Below are positions 47,147-56,716 of a stretch of 64,000 nucleotides of DNA, in pieces. The first letter of the stretch is position 1. Each line of letters opens with the position of its first letter. Source of the stretch: [Bacillus] enclensis. GTDB taxonomy: Bacteria; Bacillota; Bacilli; Bacillales; Bacillaceae_B. The position numbers and the translations under genes were made by a program. Below the pieces are notes generated by a model. It was not told the origin of the DNA. It did not search any database and worked only from the letters and a program-made list of their open reading frames with translations. The stretch lies in NCBI RefSeq assembly GCF_001456935.1, contig NZ_KQ758483.1:806001-870000 (forward strand), written 5' to 3'.

Positions 47147-47941
47147 ATGAAACTAAAAAAATCGATTATTTCTGTAGCTGCTTTCACTACACTTGCAGTT
47201 TCAGGTGGTGCGAGTGCTTCAGCACAAGAAATCGAAGTCAAAAAAGGCGATACGCTGTGGGGATTGGCGAAGGAATATGGAACAACTGTTGATCAACTAA
47301 AAACTTGGAACAATTTAGGGTCGGATCTTATTTTTCCCGATCAAGAACTAAAAGTATCATCAAAAGAATATTATACAGTAAAAAAAGGTGATTCGCTGTG
47401 GGCCATTGCATCTAATTACGGGGTTTCAGTTGACAGCCTGCAAGGTTGGAATGCTTTAGAGAGCGACCTTATCGTGCCAGGTCAGGAATTGTTAATCAAC
47501 TTGGATGATAAAACACCTTCAACTCCTGTAAATACTTCTGAGCAAGAAGAGGCTGCACCGGCACCTCAACCGGAAGAAAAACCAGAAGTAGCTCCAGAAG
47601 TTGAAGAAGCTTCAGCTGAACCGCAACAGGAGCAGGAAGCCGTTGCAAATGAACTATCTGTGGAGGCTACAGCTTATACTGCTGACTGTGAAGGATGCTC
47701 TGGTATCACTGCAACGGGTGTAAACCTGAAAGAAAACCCAGATGCAAAAGTCATCGCTGTTGATCCCGACGTGATTCCACTCGGATCTAAAGTATATGTA
47801 GAAGGTTATGGATATGCAACTGCTGAAGATACTGGAGGAGCAATTAAAGGCAATCGAATCGATGTATTCATCCCATCTCAAGACCAAGCGACTGATTGGG
47901 GAAGAAAAACGGTAAACGTTAAAGTACTTGAAACTAAATAA
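47147..47941 (+). CDS. yocH: Secreted LysM-3D domain protein (YocH-like)
   Basis: A 264-residue exported wall protein. A signal peptide (1-26, ending A-S-A-S-A) is followed by two LysM modules (about 28-71 and 74-118, each with V-K-K-G-D-[ST]-L-W), a Pro/Glu-rich linker (125-165) and a 3D domain (170-264) with the three-Asp signature V-D-P-D-V-I-P-L-G, A-E-D-T-G-G and G-N-R-I-D-V. YocH is a WalRK-controlled muropeptidase-like protein in B. subtilis. ATG 47147 follows AAGGAGG. A paralogue lies directly downstream. Confidence 0.88.
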   Translation: MKLKKSIISVAAFTTLAVSGGASASAQEIEVKKGDTLWGLAKEYGTTVDQLKTWNNLGSDLIFPDQELKVSSKEYYTVKKGDSLWAIASNYGVSVDSLQGWNALESDLIVPGQELLINLDDKTPSTPVNTSEQEEAAPAPQPEEKPEVAPEVEEASAEPQQEQEAVANELSVEATAYTADCEGCSGITATGVNLKENPDAKVIAVDPDVIPLGSKVYVEGYGYATAEDTGGAIKGNRIDVFIPSQDQATDWGRKTVNVKVLETK

Positions 47942-47953
47942 TTCATATAGATC

Positions 47954-47986
47954 AACCCATTGGGATTTGAGCCCAATGGGTTTTTT
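47954..47986 (+). terminator. Terminator of yocH-like gene
   Basis: AACCCATTGGG / CCCAATGGGTT with a 7-base loop and a T run. Confidence 0.9.
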
Positions 47987-48074
47987 GTGCAATTTCTTTC
48001 TCATTCTATCCAAGTGTTACAAAAGTAGGAACTACTGGAAGTTCAATGATTGAAAAACTCTCAATATTGCCAAC

Positions 48075-48113
48075 TGTTACAGATGTGTCATCTAATTGTT
48101 ATTTGATTATAAA
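48075..48113 (+). promoter_or_regulatory. WalR-like box and promoter of the second 3D gene
   Basis: TGTTAC-AGATG-TGTCAT (48075-48091) fits the WalR consensus TGTWAH-N5-TGTWAH except for one base. TATAAA (48108-48113) is a fitting -10, so the box would overlap the -35, the usual place for activation by WalR. Confidence 0.5.
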
Positions 48114-48199
48114 TAAATTGATATATGACTGAAGCATGTCTATGTTACCATTTCTTTTGTTGGTTTACTTATGAACCACAAAAGGAGGAATTTGACAAT

Positions 48200-48793
48200 A
48201 TGAAAAAAGTATTATTTTCCATTATTTCCTTCTCATTCATTCTTTCAATCGGTTTGATTTCTGCATCTGCAGAAGAAGACGATAACACTGAAAAAGCACT
48301 TAATGAGTATCATAATATAGAAAAAGGCGATATCCTGTGGGAAATTGCCAATCGTTATCATATTTCCATTGAAGAAGCAGTCACCCGCCAGGAGTTGCTT
48401 GAAAAAGGGATTACTGTGAATGAAGAAGAAGCTAAGAATGATGCTGTAAAAGCTGTAACTGAAGAAAAGAACAGCACGAATGAAAATAAATCAGGGGTCA
48501 TTAAAGAGGTCGATGTTACAGCGACAGCCTATACTGCTCACTGTGAAGGCTGCATCGGAATCACCAAAACAGGTGTGAATCTTCTTGAGAATCCTGAAGC
48601 CAGGGTTATTGCTGTCGATCCTAATGTCATTCCGCTAGGCTCAAAAGTATATATCGAAGGATATGGATATGCCCGTGCAGAAGACACAGGCGGAGCGATT
48701 AAAGGGAACCGCATTGATATCTATATGGAACATGAAGATGATGCCCTTCAATATGGTGTTCGCGACGTAAAAGTAAAAATAATTGAAGAATAG
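48200..48793 (+). CDS. Secreted 3D-domain protein with degenerate LysM
   Basis: A 197-residue paralogue of the preceding protein. It has a signal peptide (1-24, ending A-S-A), one shortened LysM-like stretch (H-N-I-E-K-G-D-I-L-W-E-I-A, about 37-60) lacking a clear second half, a Lys/Glu-rich linker and a 3D domain (A-V-D-P-N-V-I-P-L-G, A-E-D-T-G-G, G-N-R-I-D-I-Y). Loss of good LysM modules suggests weaker wall binding. ATG 48200 follows AAAGGAGG. Likely a tandem duplication. Confidence 0.84.
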   Translation: MKKVLFSIISFSFILSIGLISASAEEDDNTEKALNEYHNIEKGDILWEIANRYHISIEEAVTRQELLEKGITVNEEEAKNDAVKAVTEEKNSTNENKSGVIKEVDVTATAYTAHCEGCIGITKTGVNLLENPEARVIAVDPNVIPLGSKVYIEGYGYARAEDTGGAIKGNRIDIYMEHEDDALQYGVRDVKVKIIEE

Positions 48794-48801
48794 GTAAAAG
48801 A

Positions 48802-48836
48802 GACGGTCTTTCAAAATGAAAGGTCGTCTTTTTTTT
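48802..48836 (+). terminator. Terminator of the second 3D gene
   Basis: GACGGTCTTTCA / TGAAAGGTCGTC with a 3-base loop and eight T residues. Confidence 0.82.
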
Positions 48837-48970
48837 ACCTTATCAGTCACCTGTCCAATCATAATCATTGAAAATTATTGGAATGAAAACGTTCTATTCG
48901 CAAATAATAGGTAAATCAAAGGTTATTGCTTGCATTCTTATGTTTATTTTTGATAGGGTAACAAATGTTG

Positions 48971-48995
48971 GTTTCGAAAGCGGAAAAGAGGGAAT
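48971..48995 (+). promoter_or_regulatory. Candidate SigB promoter of the betaine carrier
   Basis: GTTTCG (48971-48976), 13-bp spacer, GGGAAT (48990-48995). This resembles the general-stress SigB pattern GTTTWW-N12-14-GGGWAW, with two deviations in the -35. It lies 80 bases before the carrier gene, whose role in osmotic stress makes it plausible. Confidence 0.4.
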
Positions 48996-49075
48996 AAGGA
49001 AATGGGCCTATTTCTGTTTTTACTCTCCGCACACTTATTTAAAATACTTAAAACAATCAAAGAAAGGAGATTTTT

Positions 49076-50605
49076 ATGAAAAGAATTTCAAATGTTTTTT
49101 GGATCACAGTTGTACTCGTTGCTGCAGCTGTAGCATATGGAGTGATCGCTCCAAAGTCTTTTGAGGACGTAACATCAAATATGCAGGAATTCATTACCTC
49201 TACATTTGGATGGTATTATCTAATATTAGTAACTGTCATCGTCATTTTTTGTGTATTCCTTATTTTCAGTCCTATGGGAACGATCCGCCTTGGTAAGCCC
49301 GATGAAAAGCCTGAATACACAAAAGGTACATGGTTTGCCATGTTATTCAGTGCTGGTATGGGAATCGGACTTGTATTCTGGGGGGCTGCCGAACCGCTTT
49401 CCCACTTTATGGCTCCGCCTCTTGCTGAAGGAGGAACCAATCAGGCAAATAAAGAAGCGCTTCGTTATACCTTTTTCCACTGGGGCATACATGCGTGGGG
49501 GATATATGCGATAGTTGCTTTGGCACTAGCATACTATAAGTTCCGTAAAGATGAGCCTGGGTTGATCTCAGCTACCCTGAGACCTATCTTTGGTAACAAG
49601 GTAGACGGGATCCTCGGTACGATTATCGATGTACTTGCAGTATTCGCAACAGTGGTCGGTGTTGCCACTACCCTTGGGTTCGGAGCGGCCCAGATAAATG
49701 GAGGGCTGTCATACTTATTCGACATACCGAATAACTTTACCGTTCAGTTCATCATCATTGCGATCGTTACTGTATTGTTCATGATTTCTGCGTGGTCTGG
49801 ATTGAGTAAGGGAATCAAATATTTATCCAATACAAATATGGTTTTGGCAATTGGATTATTCATCCTTGTCTTTTTCATCGGTCCGACATTATTAATCCTG
49901 AATATGTTTACGGACACCATCGGGGCATATATTCAGAATATCGCTGCTATGAGTTTCAGGATTGCTCCATTGAATGAAGAGCACCGTTCATGGATCAACG
50001 GCTGGACAATCTTCTATTGGGCATGGTGGATCTCATGGTCTCCATTTGTCGGTATCTTTATTGCACGTGTTTCAAGGGGAAGAACGATTCGGGAATTCCT
50101 TATCGGAGTATTGCTTCTGCCGGCACTTGTCAGCTTCCTGTGGTTCGCTGCTTTCGGTACGTCAGCGATCGAGGTACAGCGGGCAGGAACAGATTTGACT
50201 CAATTTGCTACAGAAGAAGTCCTCTTCGCTGTCTTTAACAGTTTTGAATGGTCTACCATCTTGTCGGTTGTAGCCATTACACTGATCGGTACATTCTTCA
50301 TTACATCTGCCGATTCAGCAACATTCGTACTTGGAATGCAGACGACATATGGTTCATTGACACCGCCTAACTATGTAAAATTAACTTGGGGAATTGCACA
50401 ATCTACAGTGGCATTGATCCTTTTATATAGTGGTGGATTACAGGCCCTCCAAAATGCTCTGATTGTAGCGGCCCTGCCGTTCTCAATTATCATGGCACTG
50501 ATGATGGTATCACTGTACAAGTCATTGAATCATGAGAAAAAGGAACTTGGCCTTTACATTAAACCTAAACCAAGGAAGAGAACAGAAGCCCACGAAAAAG
50601 TATAA
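49076..50605 (+). CDS. opuD: BCCT family glycine betaine transporter
   Basis: A 509-residue sodium-coupled carrier with twelve helices that imports glycine betaine as osmoprotectant. The glycine-rich helix [10 protein letters not shown] and the tryptophan box [17 protein letters not shown] are diagnostic; [12 protein letters not shown] follows. It aligns closely with B. subtilis OpuD as remembered. The C-terminal tail is short and basic. Start ATG follows AAAGGAGA. Possibly under SigB. Confidence 0.92.
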   Translation: MKRISNVFWITVVLVAAAVAYGVIAPKSFEDVTSNMQEFITSTFGWYYLILVTVIVIFCVFLIFSPMGTIRLGKPDEKPEYTKGTWFAMLFSAGMGIGLVFWGAAEPLSHFMAPPLAEGGTNQANKEALRYTFFHWGIHAWGIYAIVALALAYYKFRKDEPGLISATLRPIFGNKVDGILGTIIDVLAVFATVVGVATTLGFGAAQINGGLSYLFDIPNNFTVQFIIIAIVTVLFMISAWSGLSKGIKYLSNTNMVLAIGLFILVFFIGPTLLILNMFTDTIGAYIQNIAAMSFRIAPLNEEHRSWINGWTIFYWAWWISWSPFVGIFIARVSRGRTIREFLIGVLLLPALVSFLWFAAFGTSAIEVQRAGTDLTQFATEEVLFAVFNSFEWSTILSVVAITLIGTFFITSADSATFVLGMQTTYGSLTPPNYVKLTWGIAQSTVALILLYSGGLQALQNALIVAALPFSIIMALMMVSLYKSLNHEKKELGLYIKPKPRKRTEAHEKV

Positions 50606-50609
50606 GCTA

Positions 50610-50643
50610 AAAAAGCGTCCAGACCGGGTCTGGGCGCTTTTTA
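50610..50643 (+). terminator. Terminator of opuD
   Basis: AAAAAGCGTCCAGACC / GGTCTGGGCGCTTTTT around a 1-base loop, one G-U pair. Confidence 0.9.
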
Positions 50644-50747
50644 ATATCTGGACGTTTTAATCAATTTTTCCGCTTCATCGAAGAGAGAAAGCTTATCATA
50701 CCGCAAATTGGAATTAAAAACATTTCAAAACTCAACTGTAATGATTA

Positions 50748-50775
50748 ACCTACAATTTGTCCTATACATACAGTA
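50748..50775 (+). promoter_or_regulatory. Candidate SigK-type sporulation promoter
   Basis: CATACAGTA (50767-50775) matches the SigK -10 CATANNNTA. AC (50748-50749) with 17-bp spacing can act as its minimal -35. It stands 34 bases before a YjcZ-type spore gene, which fits mother-cell expression. Confidence 0.45.
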
Positions 50776-50808
50776 ATATCGTAGTTAGATAACTGGAGGT
50801 GACTGATT

Positions 50809-50943
50809 ATGTATGGATACGGATACGGCGGATACGGATGCGGATACGGCGGATACGGCGGAGCAGGATACGCGGGAGGCTTCGCACTAATCGTTGTTCT
50901 ATTCATCTTGTTAATTATCGTTGGAGCAGCGTTTTGTTACTAA
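50809..50943 (+). CDS. YjcZ family sporulation protein
   Basis: A 44-residue peptide with a Gly/Tyr repeat ([17 protein letters not shown]) followed by a hydrophobic helix ([18 protein letters not shown]) and C-Y at the end. This is the standard YjcZ/YczN layout; such peptides associate with the spore or its membranes. GGAGGTGA lies 6 bases before ATG 50809, and a terminator follows. Confidence 0.88.
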   Translation: MYGYGYGGYGCGYGGYGGAGYAGGFALIVVLFILLIIVGAAFCY

Positions 50944-50976
50944 TACCAATCAAATTGGATGATCCGAAGAGTTCAG

Positions 50977-51002
50977 AAATGACTCAATCGGGTCATTTTT
51001 TT
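50977..51002 (+). terminator. Terminator of the YjcZ gene
   Basis: AAATGAC / GTCATTT with an 8-base loop, then T residues. Confidence 0.75.
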
Positions 51003-51097
51003 ATTTTTATGGTAAAAGGATATATTCTCTGATTGTATTAGAAAGATTCCCGTATTAAAATACATAATGGAATCACTTAGAGAGGAGGCGTACCAGC

Positions 51098-51724
51098 GTG
51101 ACGAAAAAATATAAAAAGAAAAAGACTCATCATAAAAAGAAACGAGCCTCCCCCGTCAAAATACTAATGATTCCTTTCTTCATTTTGATGTTATATTTTT
51201 ACCTTAATAACATAGCTCAACCAGACAAGCTTTCATTACTCGGAAAAGAAGAGGTGCCTTCTGAGTATTTGCCGATTTATAAAGCCGCTGAAAAAGAATA
51301 TGGCGTCCCTTGGAATTTACTGGCTGCCCACCATCGTGTTGAAACTAAATTCTCCACAATGAATTCCCTTGTTTCACCTGTCGGCGCTGAAGGTCATATG
51401 CAGTTCATGCCATGCACTTTTGTCGGCTGGTCACATCCATCTTGCAGCGGTTTGGGAAAAGGAGATATCCCCGAGAAACAGAAAACCGATCCTGCCATCA
51501 TTGAAAAATATGGAGGATATGGTGTCGATGCCAACGGTGACGGTGTTGCTGATCCATTTCAAATTGAAGATGCAGTATTCAGTGCCGCAAATTATCTTGC
51601 CCGAAACGGGGCGGCTGACGGTGAAATCGAACAAGCAGTCTTTGCCTATAATCACAGTGATGAGTATGTGGACGATGTTCTGTATTATGCTGAAAAATAT
51701 ATCGAGGAACCGAAGGGTAACTGA
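51098..51724 (+). CDS. Membrane-anchored lytic transglycosylase
   Basis: A 208-residue protein with a very basic N-terminus (K-K-Y-K-K-K-K-T-H-H-K-K-K), one transmembrane helix (about 24-42) and an extracytoplasmic lysozyme-like domain (70-200). Y-G-V-P-W-N-L-L-A-A-H-H-R-V-E-T-K-F holds the likely catalytic Glu, and G-A-E-G-H-M-Q-F-M-P is the family glycine-rich turn. It would cleave the glycan backbone of peptidoglycan. GTG 51098 follows GAGGAGG. It resembles the MltB/CwlT-type domain. Confidence 0.85.
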   Translation: MTKKYKKKKTHHKKKRASPVKILMIPFFILMLYFYLNNIAQPDKLSLLGKEEVPSEYLPIYKAAEKEYGVPWNLLAAHHRVETKFSTMNSLVSPVGAEGHMQFMPCTFVGWSHPSCSGLGKGDIPEKQKTDPAIIEKYGGYGVDANGDGVADPFQIEDAVFSAANYLARNGAADGEIEQAVFAYNHSDEYVDDVLYYAEKYIEEPKGN

Positions 51725-51767
51725 CATCACCATCATACAAAAGTCCCTTTTTAGTCATAATCTTTTC

Positions 51768-51799
51768 AAAAAACACCCTCCTTACATGGGTGTTTTTTG
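51768..51799 (+). terminator. Terminator of the transglycosylase gene
   Basis: AAAAAACACCC / GGGTGTTTTTT with a 9-base loop. Confidence 0.9.
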
Positions 51800-51863
51800 A
51801 TATAGTAAGTAGATAAGTTTTTTCCTTTAAAGGATATATTATACAGACAAAAGAGGGGTTTCC

Positions 51864-53156
51864 GTGCTATTAAAAAAGAGAAAGAGTGTTAAGGCAATTA
51901 GACTGCAAGAATCAGCTTGGAATAGTGATGTATCGATCAATGTTTCAAAGGAAATGGAAAAGCAGCTTGAAATGATTCAGCTGACCGAGGAGGACTTGAC
52001 TGTTCTGAAAGCCTGCCATGACGTTGTAGAGGAAAATATAAGGGAAGTTGTAGACGGTTTTTATTTTCCAATTGAACAAAATCCCACCCTTACATCAATC
52101 GTGAATAAGTACAGTTCAATAGATCGATTAAAAGGTACACTCGCAATTCATATCACAGAGATGATGAATGGAAAAATCGATCAATCATTCATTGACAAAA
52201 GAAGAAAAATAGCAAAGATGCATATTCACATCGGGTTACCGACCAAGTGGTATATAGCTTCCTTTCAGAACCTGCAGATGACACTTTTTCAAGTACTGTT
52301 TCGTGCTTATTCAGATGTAGAGGATTACCATAAAGTGATCAAGTCAGTAACTAAGATCTTAAATCTTGAACAACAGCTGGTATTGGAGGCGTATGAATCC
52401 CAAAACGAACAAATGAGGGAAGATGCACGCCTGCTTAAGGAAAATGTCACCACTAGTGTACAGGAGGCTACGAATGGACTTGCAGCAATCTCGGAAGAAT
52501 CAATGGCCTCACTTGAAACCATAACTGCGCGCATGGATCAGGTTAGTACGTTAAGTTCAGAAGGAACCGCAGCTATCGAAAAGATCGGGGAATTCTCAGT
52601 TGAAGGTCAAGAGAAAATGGGCCTTCAGAGAGACCATATGAGAAAGATCCTTTCTGATTTGGGAGAAATGTTGAAGGAAATCCATCAGCTTCAGCAAATA
52701 TCCAACCAAATTTTTGACATCGTATCCATTGTACAGACCATTGCTGAACAAACAAATCTTTTATCCCTTAACGCCAGTATAGAGGCTGCCCGTGCAGGGG
52801 AACACGGAAAAGGTTTTGCTGTCGTGGCAGAAGAGGTGCGTAAATTGTCTGATCAGACGAAAAGTTCGGTAACGAATGTTTCAGGTCTGATATCTGGGAC
52901 AAAGGAGCAGGTAGACAAGATCTCAAGATATATTACATCCGTGGAAGGTCTTGCAAAAACCGGTATGGTTTCTACTAATGAGGCTCATGTATTTTTTGAA
53001 GGGATAGTAGATTCGATCGACCAAAGTAAAGTTAAAAGCGAAAAGGTTGAAGGAGAAATGAAAGAAATCTCCTGGGCTGTCGAAGAAATCTCACAGGCGA
53101 TCTCCCAATTGGCCCAGTCTGCTGACAAACTAAGCAATTTGACAACGGAATTATAA
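51864..53156 (+). CDS. hemAT: Globin-coupled aerotaxis receptor HemAT
   Basis: A 430-residue soluble chemoreceptor that senses oxygen by heme. Residues 30-180 are the sensor globin; H120 in A-K-M-H-I-H-I-G-L aligns with the proximal heme histidine of B. subtilis HemAT, and Y67 (V-D-G-F-Y) with its distal tyrosine. Residues 220-430 are the methyl-accepting signalling domain with the hairpin tip [20 protein letters not shown]. It lacks transmembrane segments, as expected. GTG 51864 follows GAGGGG. Confidence 0.92.
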   Translation: MLLKKRKSVKAIRLQESAWNSDVSINVSKEMEKQLEMIQLTEEDLTVLKACHDVVEENIREVVDGFYFPIEQNPTLTSIVNKYSSIDRLKGTLAIHITEMMNGKIDQSFIDKRRKIAKMHIHIGLPTKWYIASFQNLQMTLFQVLFRAYSDVEDYHKVIKSVTKILNLEQQLVLEAYESQNEQMREDARLLKENVTTSVQEATNGLAAISEESMASLETITARMDQVSTLSSEGTAAIEKIGEFSVEGQEKMGLQRDHMRKILSDLGEMLKEIHQLQQISNQIFDIVSIVQTIAEQTNLLSLNASIEAARAGEHGKGFAVVAEEVRKLSDQTKSSVTNVSGLISGTKEQVDKISRYITSVEGLAKTGMVSTNEAHVFFEGIVDSIDQSKVKSEKVEGEMKEISWAVEEISQAISQLAQSADKLSNLTTEL

Positions 53157-53286
53157 CGAAACTCATAAGGAAATCGGAGGAAGAGCCGGTTTCCTTTTTT
53201 TATACAGCATTTTAACTTCACACCTTTAAGTGAAATTGTTATGATTAAACTTTGTGTGAATTTTTGTAACTGCAGGTGGTAGAACA

Positions 53287-55536
53287 ATGAACATTACATC
53301 TTTAATAGAAGAGTGGAGGACCGCTCTTGAGATAGAAATAGCGCATTTAAGAAAACGTGATACTTCCGGGGTATTTATAGAAGAAGGAAAATGCCTCAGA
53401 AAGGGTGATGCAGCTTTCATCTACTGGTTTACCCTTGTGTATCCTGTGTCTATTCCAGAAGGAGGGACGGTTACGTTTGAAACCCGGGGAAAAAAACTAT
53501 CCGGAACAGTGATCAGCTCGGAAGAAAGGGAGTGTGTGATTGAGTTTGAACAGTTTATCGGAGACCCCATTACATCGGGGACGCTCTTTCACGATCAAGG
53601 AGAACTGCTTGAAAAGCTGATTGAAAGGCTTGAAGAAGCAAAAGAAAGACATGAAAAAGCACTAAGAATCAGGGATATAATGCTCCCGCCCAAAAGCACT
53701 TCACATAACAAAACACCAATCAAAAGCACCCTGCATGAAGCATACTTAAGGAGCAAATACAATCCGGTAACTTATCTGTGGGGGCCTCCAGGAACAGGTA
53801 AAACCTACACACTCGCCCGTGTTGCTTCTTATCATTATTCGGAGGGCAGGCGCATTTTACTATTATCACACAGCAATGCAGCTGTTGATGTATTAATAGA
53901 AGAAATGTATCATTTCCTGTCAGCTCACGACCGCTGGAAATCTGGAGAAGTCATCCGATACGGCATCAACAGGAAATCATATCAGGATGACATAACTGAT
54001 CTGAATGTGATACAGCTGTTGGAAAAGCAGTACCCAAAGCTTGCAGAAGAAAAGGGGAAAGTTGAAACGTATAGAAGGAGATTGAGAAAGAAGTTGTCAT
54101 TAAAATTCTCAAGCTACGATTCAGAACGATTATCCCAATTAGAAGTACACTACCAAAAACTGAAGGAACAACTGAAAAGAAAGGAAGGAACGCTTCTTGA
54201 TGATGCAATGGTGATTGGTACAACCCTGAGTAAAGCGGCCATCGACCCGCTCATTAATGGTGAGGAATTCGACCTCGTCATTGTGGATGAATCAAGTATG
54301 GCCTATGTGCCGCAAGTGGCATTTGCATCGACGATGGCAAAACATATCATCATATGCGGCGATTTCAAACAGCTGCCTCCCATTGCAGGAAGCTTTCATC
54401 CATTAGCTGAAAAGTGGTTGAAGAATGATATTTTTCACCTCTCGAAAGTAGCGGATTCGGTTGAAAAAGGAAACGTAAATCCTCAATTACTGCTGCTTCC
54501 TGAACAAAGGCGGATGCATCCAAGCATATCTGCATTTACCAACCGCCACATTTATCACTCCCGGGTTGGCGATCATCCAGATGCTGCACAGATGAGAGAC
54601 GGCATCCTGAGAAGTGAACCTTTCTCCGGGGAAGGTAGTATTTTATTTTCTTTACAGGAAGGATCTGAATGGGGAGAAACCGACCGGGGATCAAGATGGA
54701 ACATCTTTTCAAGTTTCATCACTTTGATTCTCGTCATCAGGGCGCTGAATGACCCAGGCATTTCAATAGGGATCGTCACCCCCTATCGCGCGCAGGCAAG
54801 ATGGTATAATCTGCTGATTCAAGAACTGATTGAACCCTTCTTCCCGAAAATGAAAACCAATCTTTATGCTGCTACAGTTCACGGTTTTCAAGGATCGGAA
54901 AATGATATGATCGTCTTCGATGCTGTAGATGGGACTGCGCATGAAAAGGTTGGTACACTCTTTACTAAGAAAGGAAGCGACAGGCTTATCAATGTGGCCG
55001 TTACACGTGCCAGAGGGAAGTTCATCCTGGTTGCTAATGATACATTTTTCAGAGAAAAAACAAATGTCAGACAGCCCATCCATCAATTAATTGACTTCCT
55101 TGTCACGAAAGGTACTGTTAAAAGAGGCATTGAAGTAGTTGACTCCAACAAAAGTCAATTAAAGAAATTCACATGGTATCCTATAACTGATACTAGAAGG
55201 ATTCATAATGATCTCTTGGCATGCAAAAAGGAGATCATCATCAATGTGAATCAATTTAGCGACATACCAATCAAAATGTTAAATATTCTATCGGATGACA
55301 GAATTAAGGCAACGATAAAAATACTATGTAAACATGATGATCTAGGTAATCATGGTTTCACAGTAGAAGAGCCTGCGTCCATTATCCCGTTTATCAGTCT
55401 CGATAAGAAAGTCATATGGTTTAATTGCTTTCCGACTGCAGGACGGAAAAGGCACCCTTTACAGATAAGGATATTTTCAAAATTGGTTCATCAGAATTTT
55501 TTCAAGCTAATAAATAAAAACGCCCGGGAAGTCTAA
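53287..55536 (+). CDS. Superfamily 1 Upf1-like helicase with C-terminal extension
   Basis: A 749-residue AAA_11/AAA_12-type protein. Motifs in order: W-G-P-P-G-T-G-K-T-Y-T (Walker A, about 163-173), L-S-H-S-N-A-A-V-D (Ia), V-D-E-S-S-M (II), G-D-F-K-Q-L-P-P (III), L-P-E-Q-R-R-M-H-P (IV), T-P-Y-R-A-Q (V region), V-H-G-F-Q-G-S-E and V-A-V-T-R-A-R-G-K (VI). An N-terminal beta domain (40-110) precedes it, as in IGHMBP2-like helicases. The last 120 residues recall a PLD-like domain without its HKD motif. Nucleic-acid substrate unknown; no defence partner adjoins it. Confidence 0.85.
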   Translation: MNITSLIEEWRTALEIEIAHLRKRDTSGVFIEEGKCLRKGDAAFIYWFTLVYPVSIPEGGTVTFETRGKKLSGTVISSEERECVIEFEQFIGDPITSGTLFHDQGELLEKLIERLEEAKERHEKALRIRDIMLPPKSTSHNKTPIKSTLHEAYLRSKYNPVTYLWGPPGTGKTYTLARVASYHYSEGRRILLLSHSNAAVDVLIEEMYHFLSAHDRWKSGEVIRYGINRKSYQDDITDLNVIQLLEKQYPKLAEEKGKVETYRRRLRKKLSLKFSSYDSERLSQLEVHYQKLKEQLKRKEGTLLDDAMVIGTTLSKAAIDPLINGEEFDLVIVDESSMAYVPQVAFASTMAKHIIICGDFKQLPPIAGSFHPLAEKWLKNDIFHLSKVADSVEKGNVNPQLLLLPEQRRMHPSISAFTNRHIYHSRVGDHPDAAQMRDGILRSEPFSGEGSILFSLQEGSEWGETDRGSRWNIFSSFITLILVIRALNDPGISIGIVTPYRAQARWYNLLIQELIEPFFPKMKTNLYAATVHGFQGSENDMIVFDAVDGTAHEKVGTLFTKKGSDRLINVAVTRARGKFILVANDTFFREKTNVRQPIHQLIDFLVTKGTVKRGIEVVDSNKSQLKKFTWYPITDTRRIHNDLLACKKEIIINVNQFSDIPIKMLNILSDDRIKATIKILCKHDDLGNHGFTVEEPASIIPFISLDKKVIWFNCFPTAGRKRHPLQIRIFSKLVHQNFFKLINKNAREV

Positions 55537-55550
55537 TCCCAGGCGTTTTT
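55516..55550. terminator. Terminator at the helicase end
   Basis: AAAAACGCCCGGGA / TCCCAGGCGTTTTT with a 7-base loop. A and T flanks allow use by both the helicase and the convergent selD gene. Confidence 0.85.
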
Positions 55551-55593
55551 ATGTGGCTTATTTAATTCTTCGTCTTCAGGGTTCGGATAGTAC

Positions 55594-56646
55594 CTATTTG
55601 GTAACATAAAGGCGTTTATCTGCCTTCTCTGTGACTTCACCGATAATCCACGCATGGAGTGAACGCCTTTTCATTTCCTCCTGATACCTCTTAGCCTGTT
55701 CTTTCGGCATGCTGATCAATAATCCGCCTGACGTTATTGAGTCACAGAGAATTAATTGATCTTCCGAGGTCAGAACAGGGTCGAAAAGCACATCATCTTT
55801 CAACCATTGATGGTTGGCTTTCGATCCGCCAGGTATAATGCCTTTCAAAGCCAGTTCTTTCGTACCCGGCAGCTGCGGAATGGAATCATAGTTAATATGG
55901 AAAGTTACATCACTTCCGCCTGCCATTTCGAAGGCGTGTCCCATTAGCCCGAATCCGGTTACATCTGTCACGGCATTCGCAGGATATTCCCTTAGCACTT
56001 CAGATGCTTCCTTATTTAGCGTCCGCATTGCCTCCACCACTTCATTTTCCTGTACTTTGGTGACAGCCTGCCGTTTAATCCCTGTCGTCAAGATCCCGAC
56101 TCCGATAGGCTTGGTCAATACAATGGCATCACCTGGCGCTGCACCTATATTGGTCCAGTACTTCCTTGGATGAACGACGCCAGTGACACTCAGTCCGAAT
56201 TTCGGTTCCTGGTCATCAATTGAGTGGCCGCCAACTGTGACTGCTCCTGCTTCCGTTACTTTACTTTGTGCACCCGCAAGGATACTGGCAAGCACATCGC
56301 CACCCAGCTTTTTAATGGGAAATCCGACAATATTCATAACGGTCTTAGGCGTTCCGCCCATTGCATACACATCGCTCAGAGCATTTGCTGCAGCAATTTG
56401 ACCGAATAGATATGGATCATCGACAACAGGAGTAAAGTAATCAACAGTTTGAACAAGGGCGATTTCATCCGTTAATTGATAAATCCCGGCGTCATCGGCG
56501 GATTCATTTCCGACCAGTAATTCTTCATGTTTTGTTTGAGGGGGCAGCTGACGCAAAACTTGCGCCAAGTCACTTGGACTTAATTTGCATCCTCAGCCAG
56601 CTTTTGAAGAAAGTGAAGTCAGACGGATGATTTCTTCTTTACTCAT
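55594..56646 (-). CDS. selD: Selenide, water dikinase (selenocysteine-containing)
   Basis: Makes selenophosphate from selenide and ATP, the selenium donor for selenocysteine. The full product has 350 residues if UGA at 56593-56595 (codon 18) is read as selenocysteine: M-S-K-E-E-I-I-R-L-T ... S-K-A-G-U-G-C-K-L-S. In E. coli SelD the same position is Cys17 of A-G-C-G-C-K. The ATG at 56646 has AAAGGAGTG upstream, while a start after the UGA would remove the catalytic loop. D-D-A-G-I-Y, V-G-G-H-S-I-D-D and D-V-T-G-F-G-L-M-G-H are further family signatures. A conventional reading would give a truncated 324-residue frame. Confidence 0.92.
56565..56595 (-). promoter_or_regulatory. SECIS-like hairpin of selD
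   Basis: In selD mRNA the UGA is followed, 15 bases later, by CCAAG-UGA-CUUGG. The loop has G at +22 from the codon. Bacterial SECIS elements have a stem-loop about this far away with a G in the first two loop positions. The stem is short (5 bp), so the call is tentative. Confidence 0.5.
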
Positions 56647-56716
56647 AGCATTCACTCCTTTATGTATAGGTACTCATATTGTACAGGAAAGATAATGGTA
56701 GAGGCAAAATATAAAC

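Noticed and set aside
48868..49164. A 98-codon frame upstream of and overlapping opuD
   Set aside because: It overlaps the opuD start in another frame, has unlikely composition at its end, and covers the opuD promoter region.
56565..56568. selD as an N-terminally truncated 324-residue protein starting at 56568
   Set aside because: The upstream codons have SelD-like sequence, a strong ribosome-binding site and a UGA exactly at the catalytic Cys position; with selA nearby, recoding is the better explanation.
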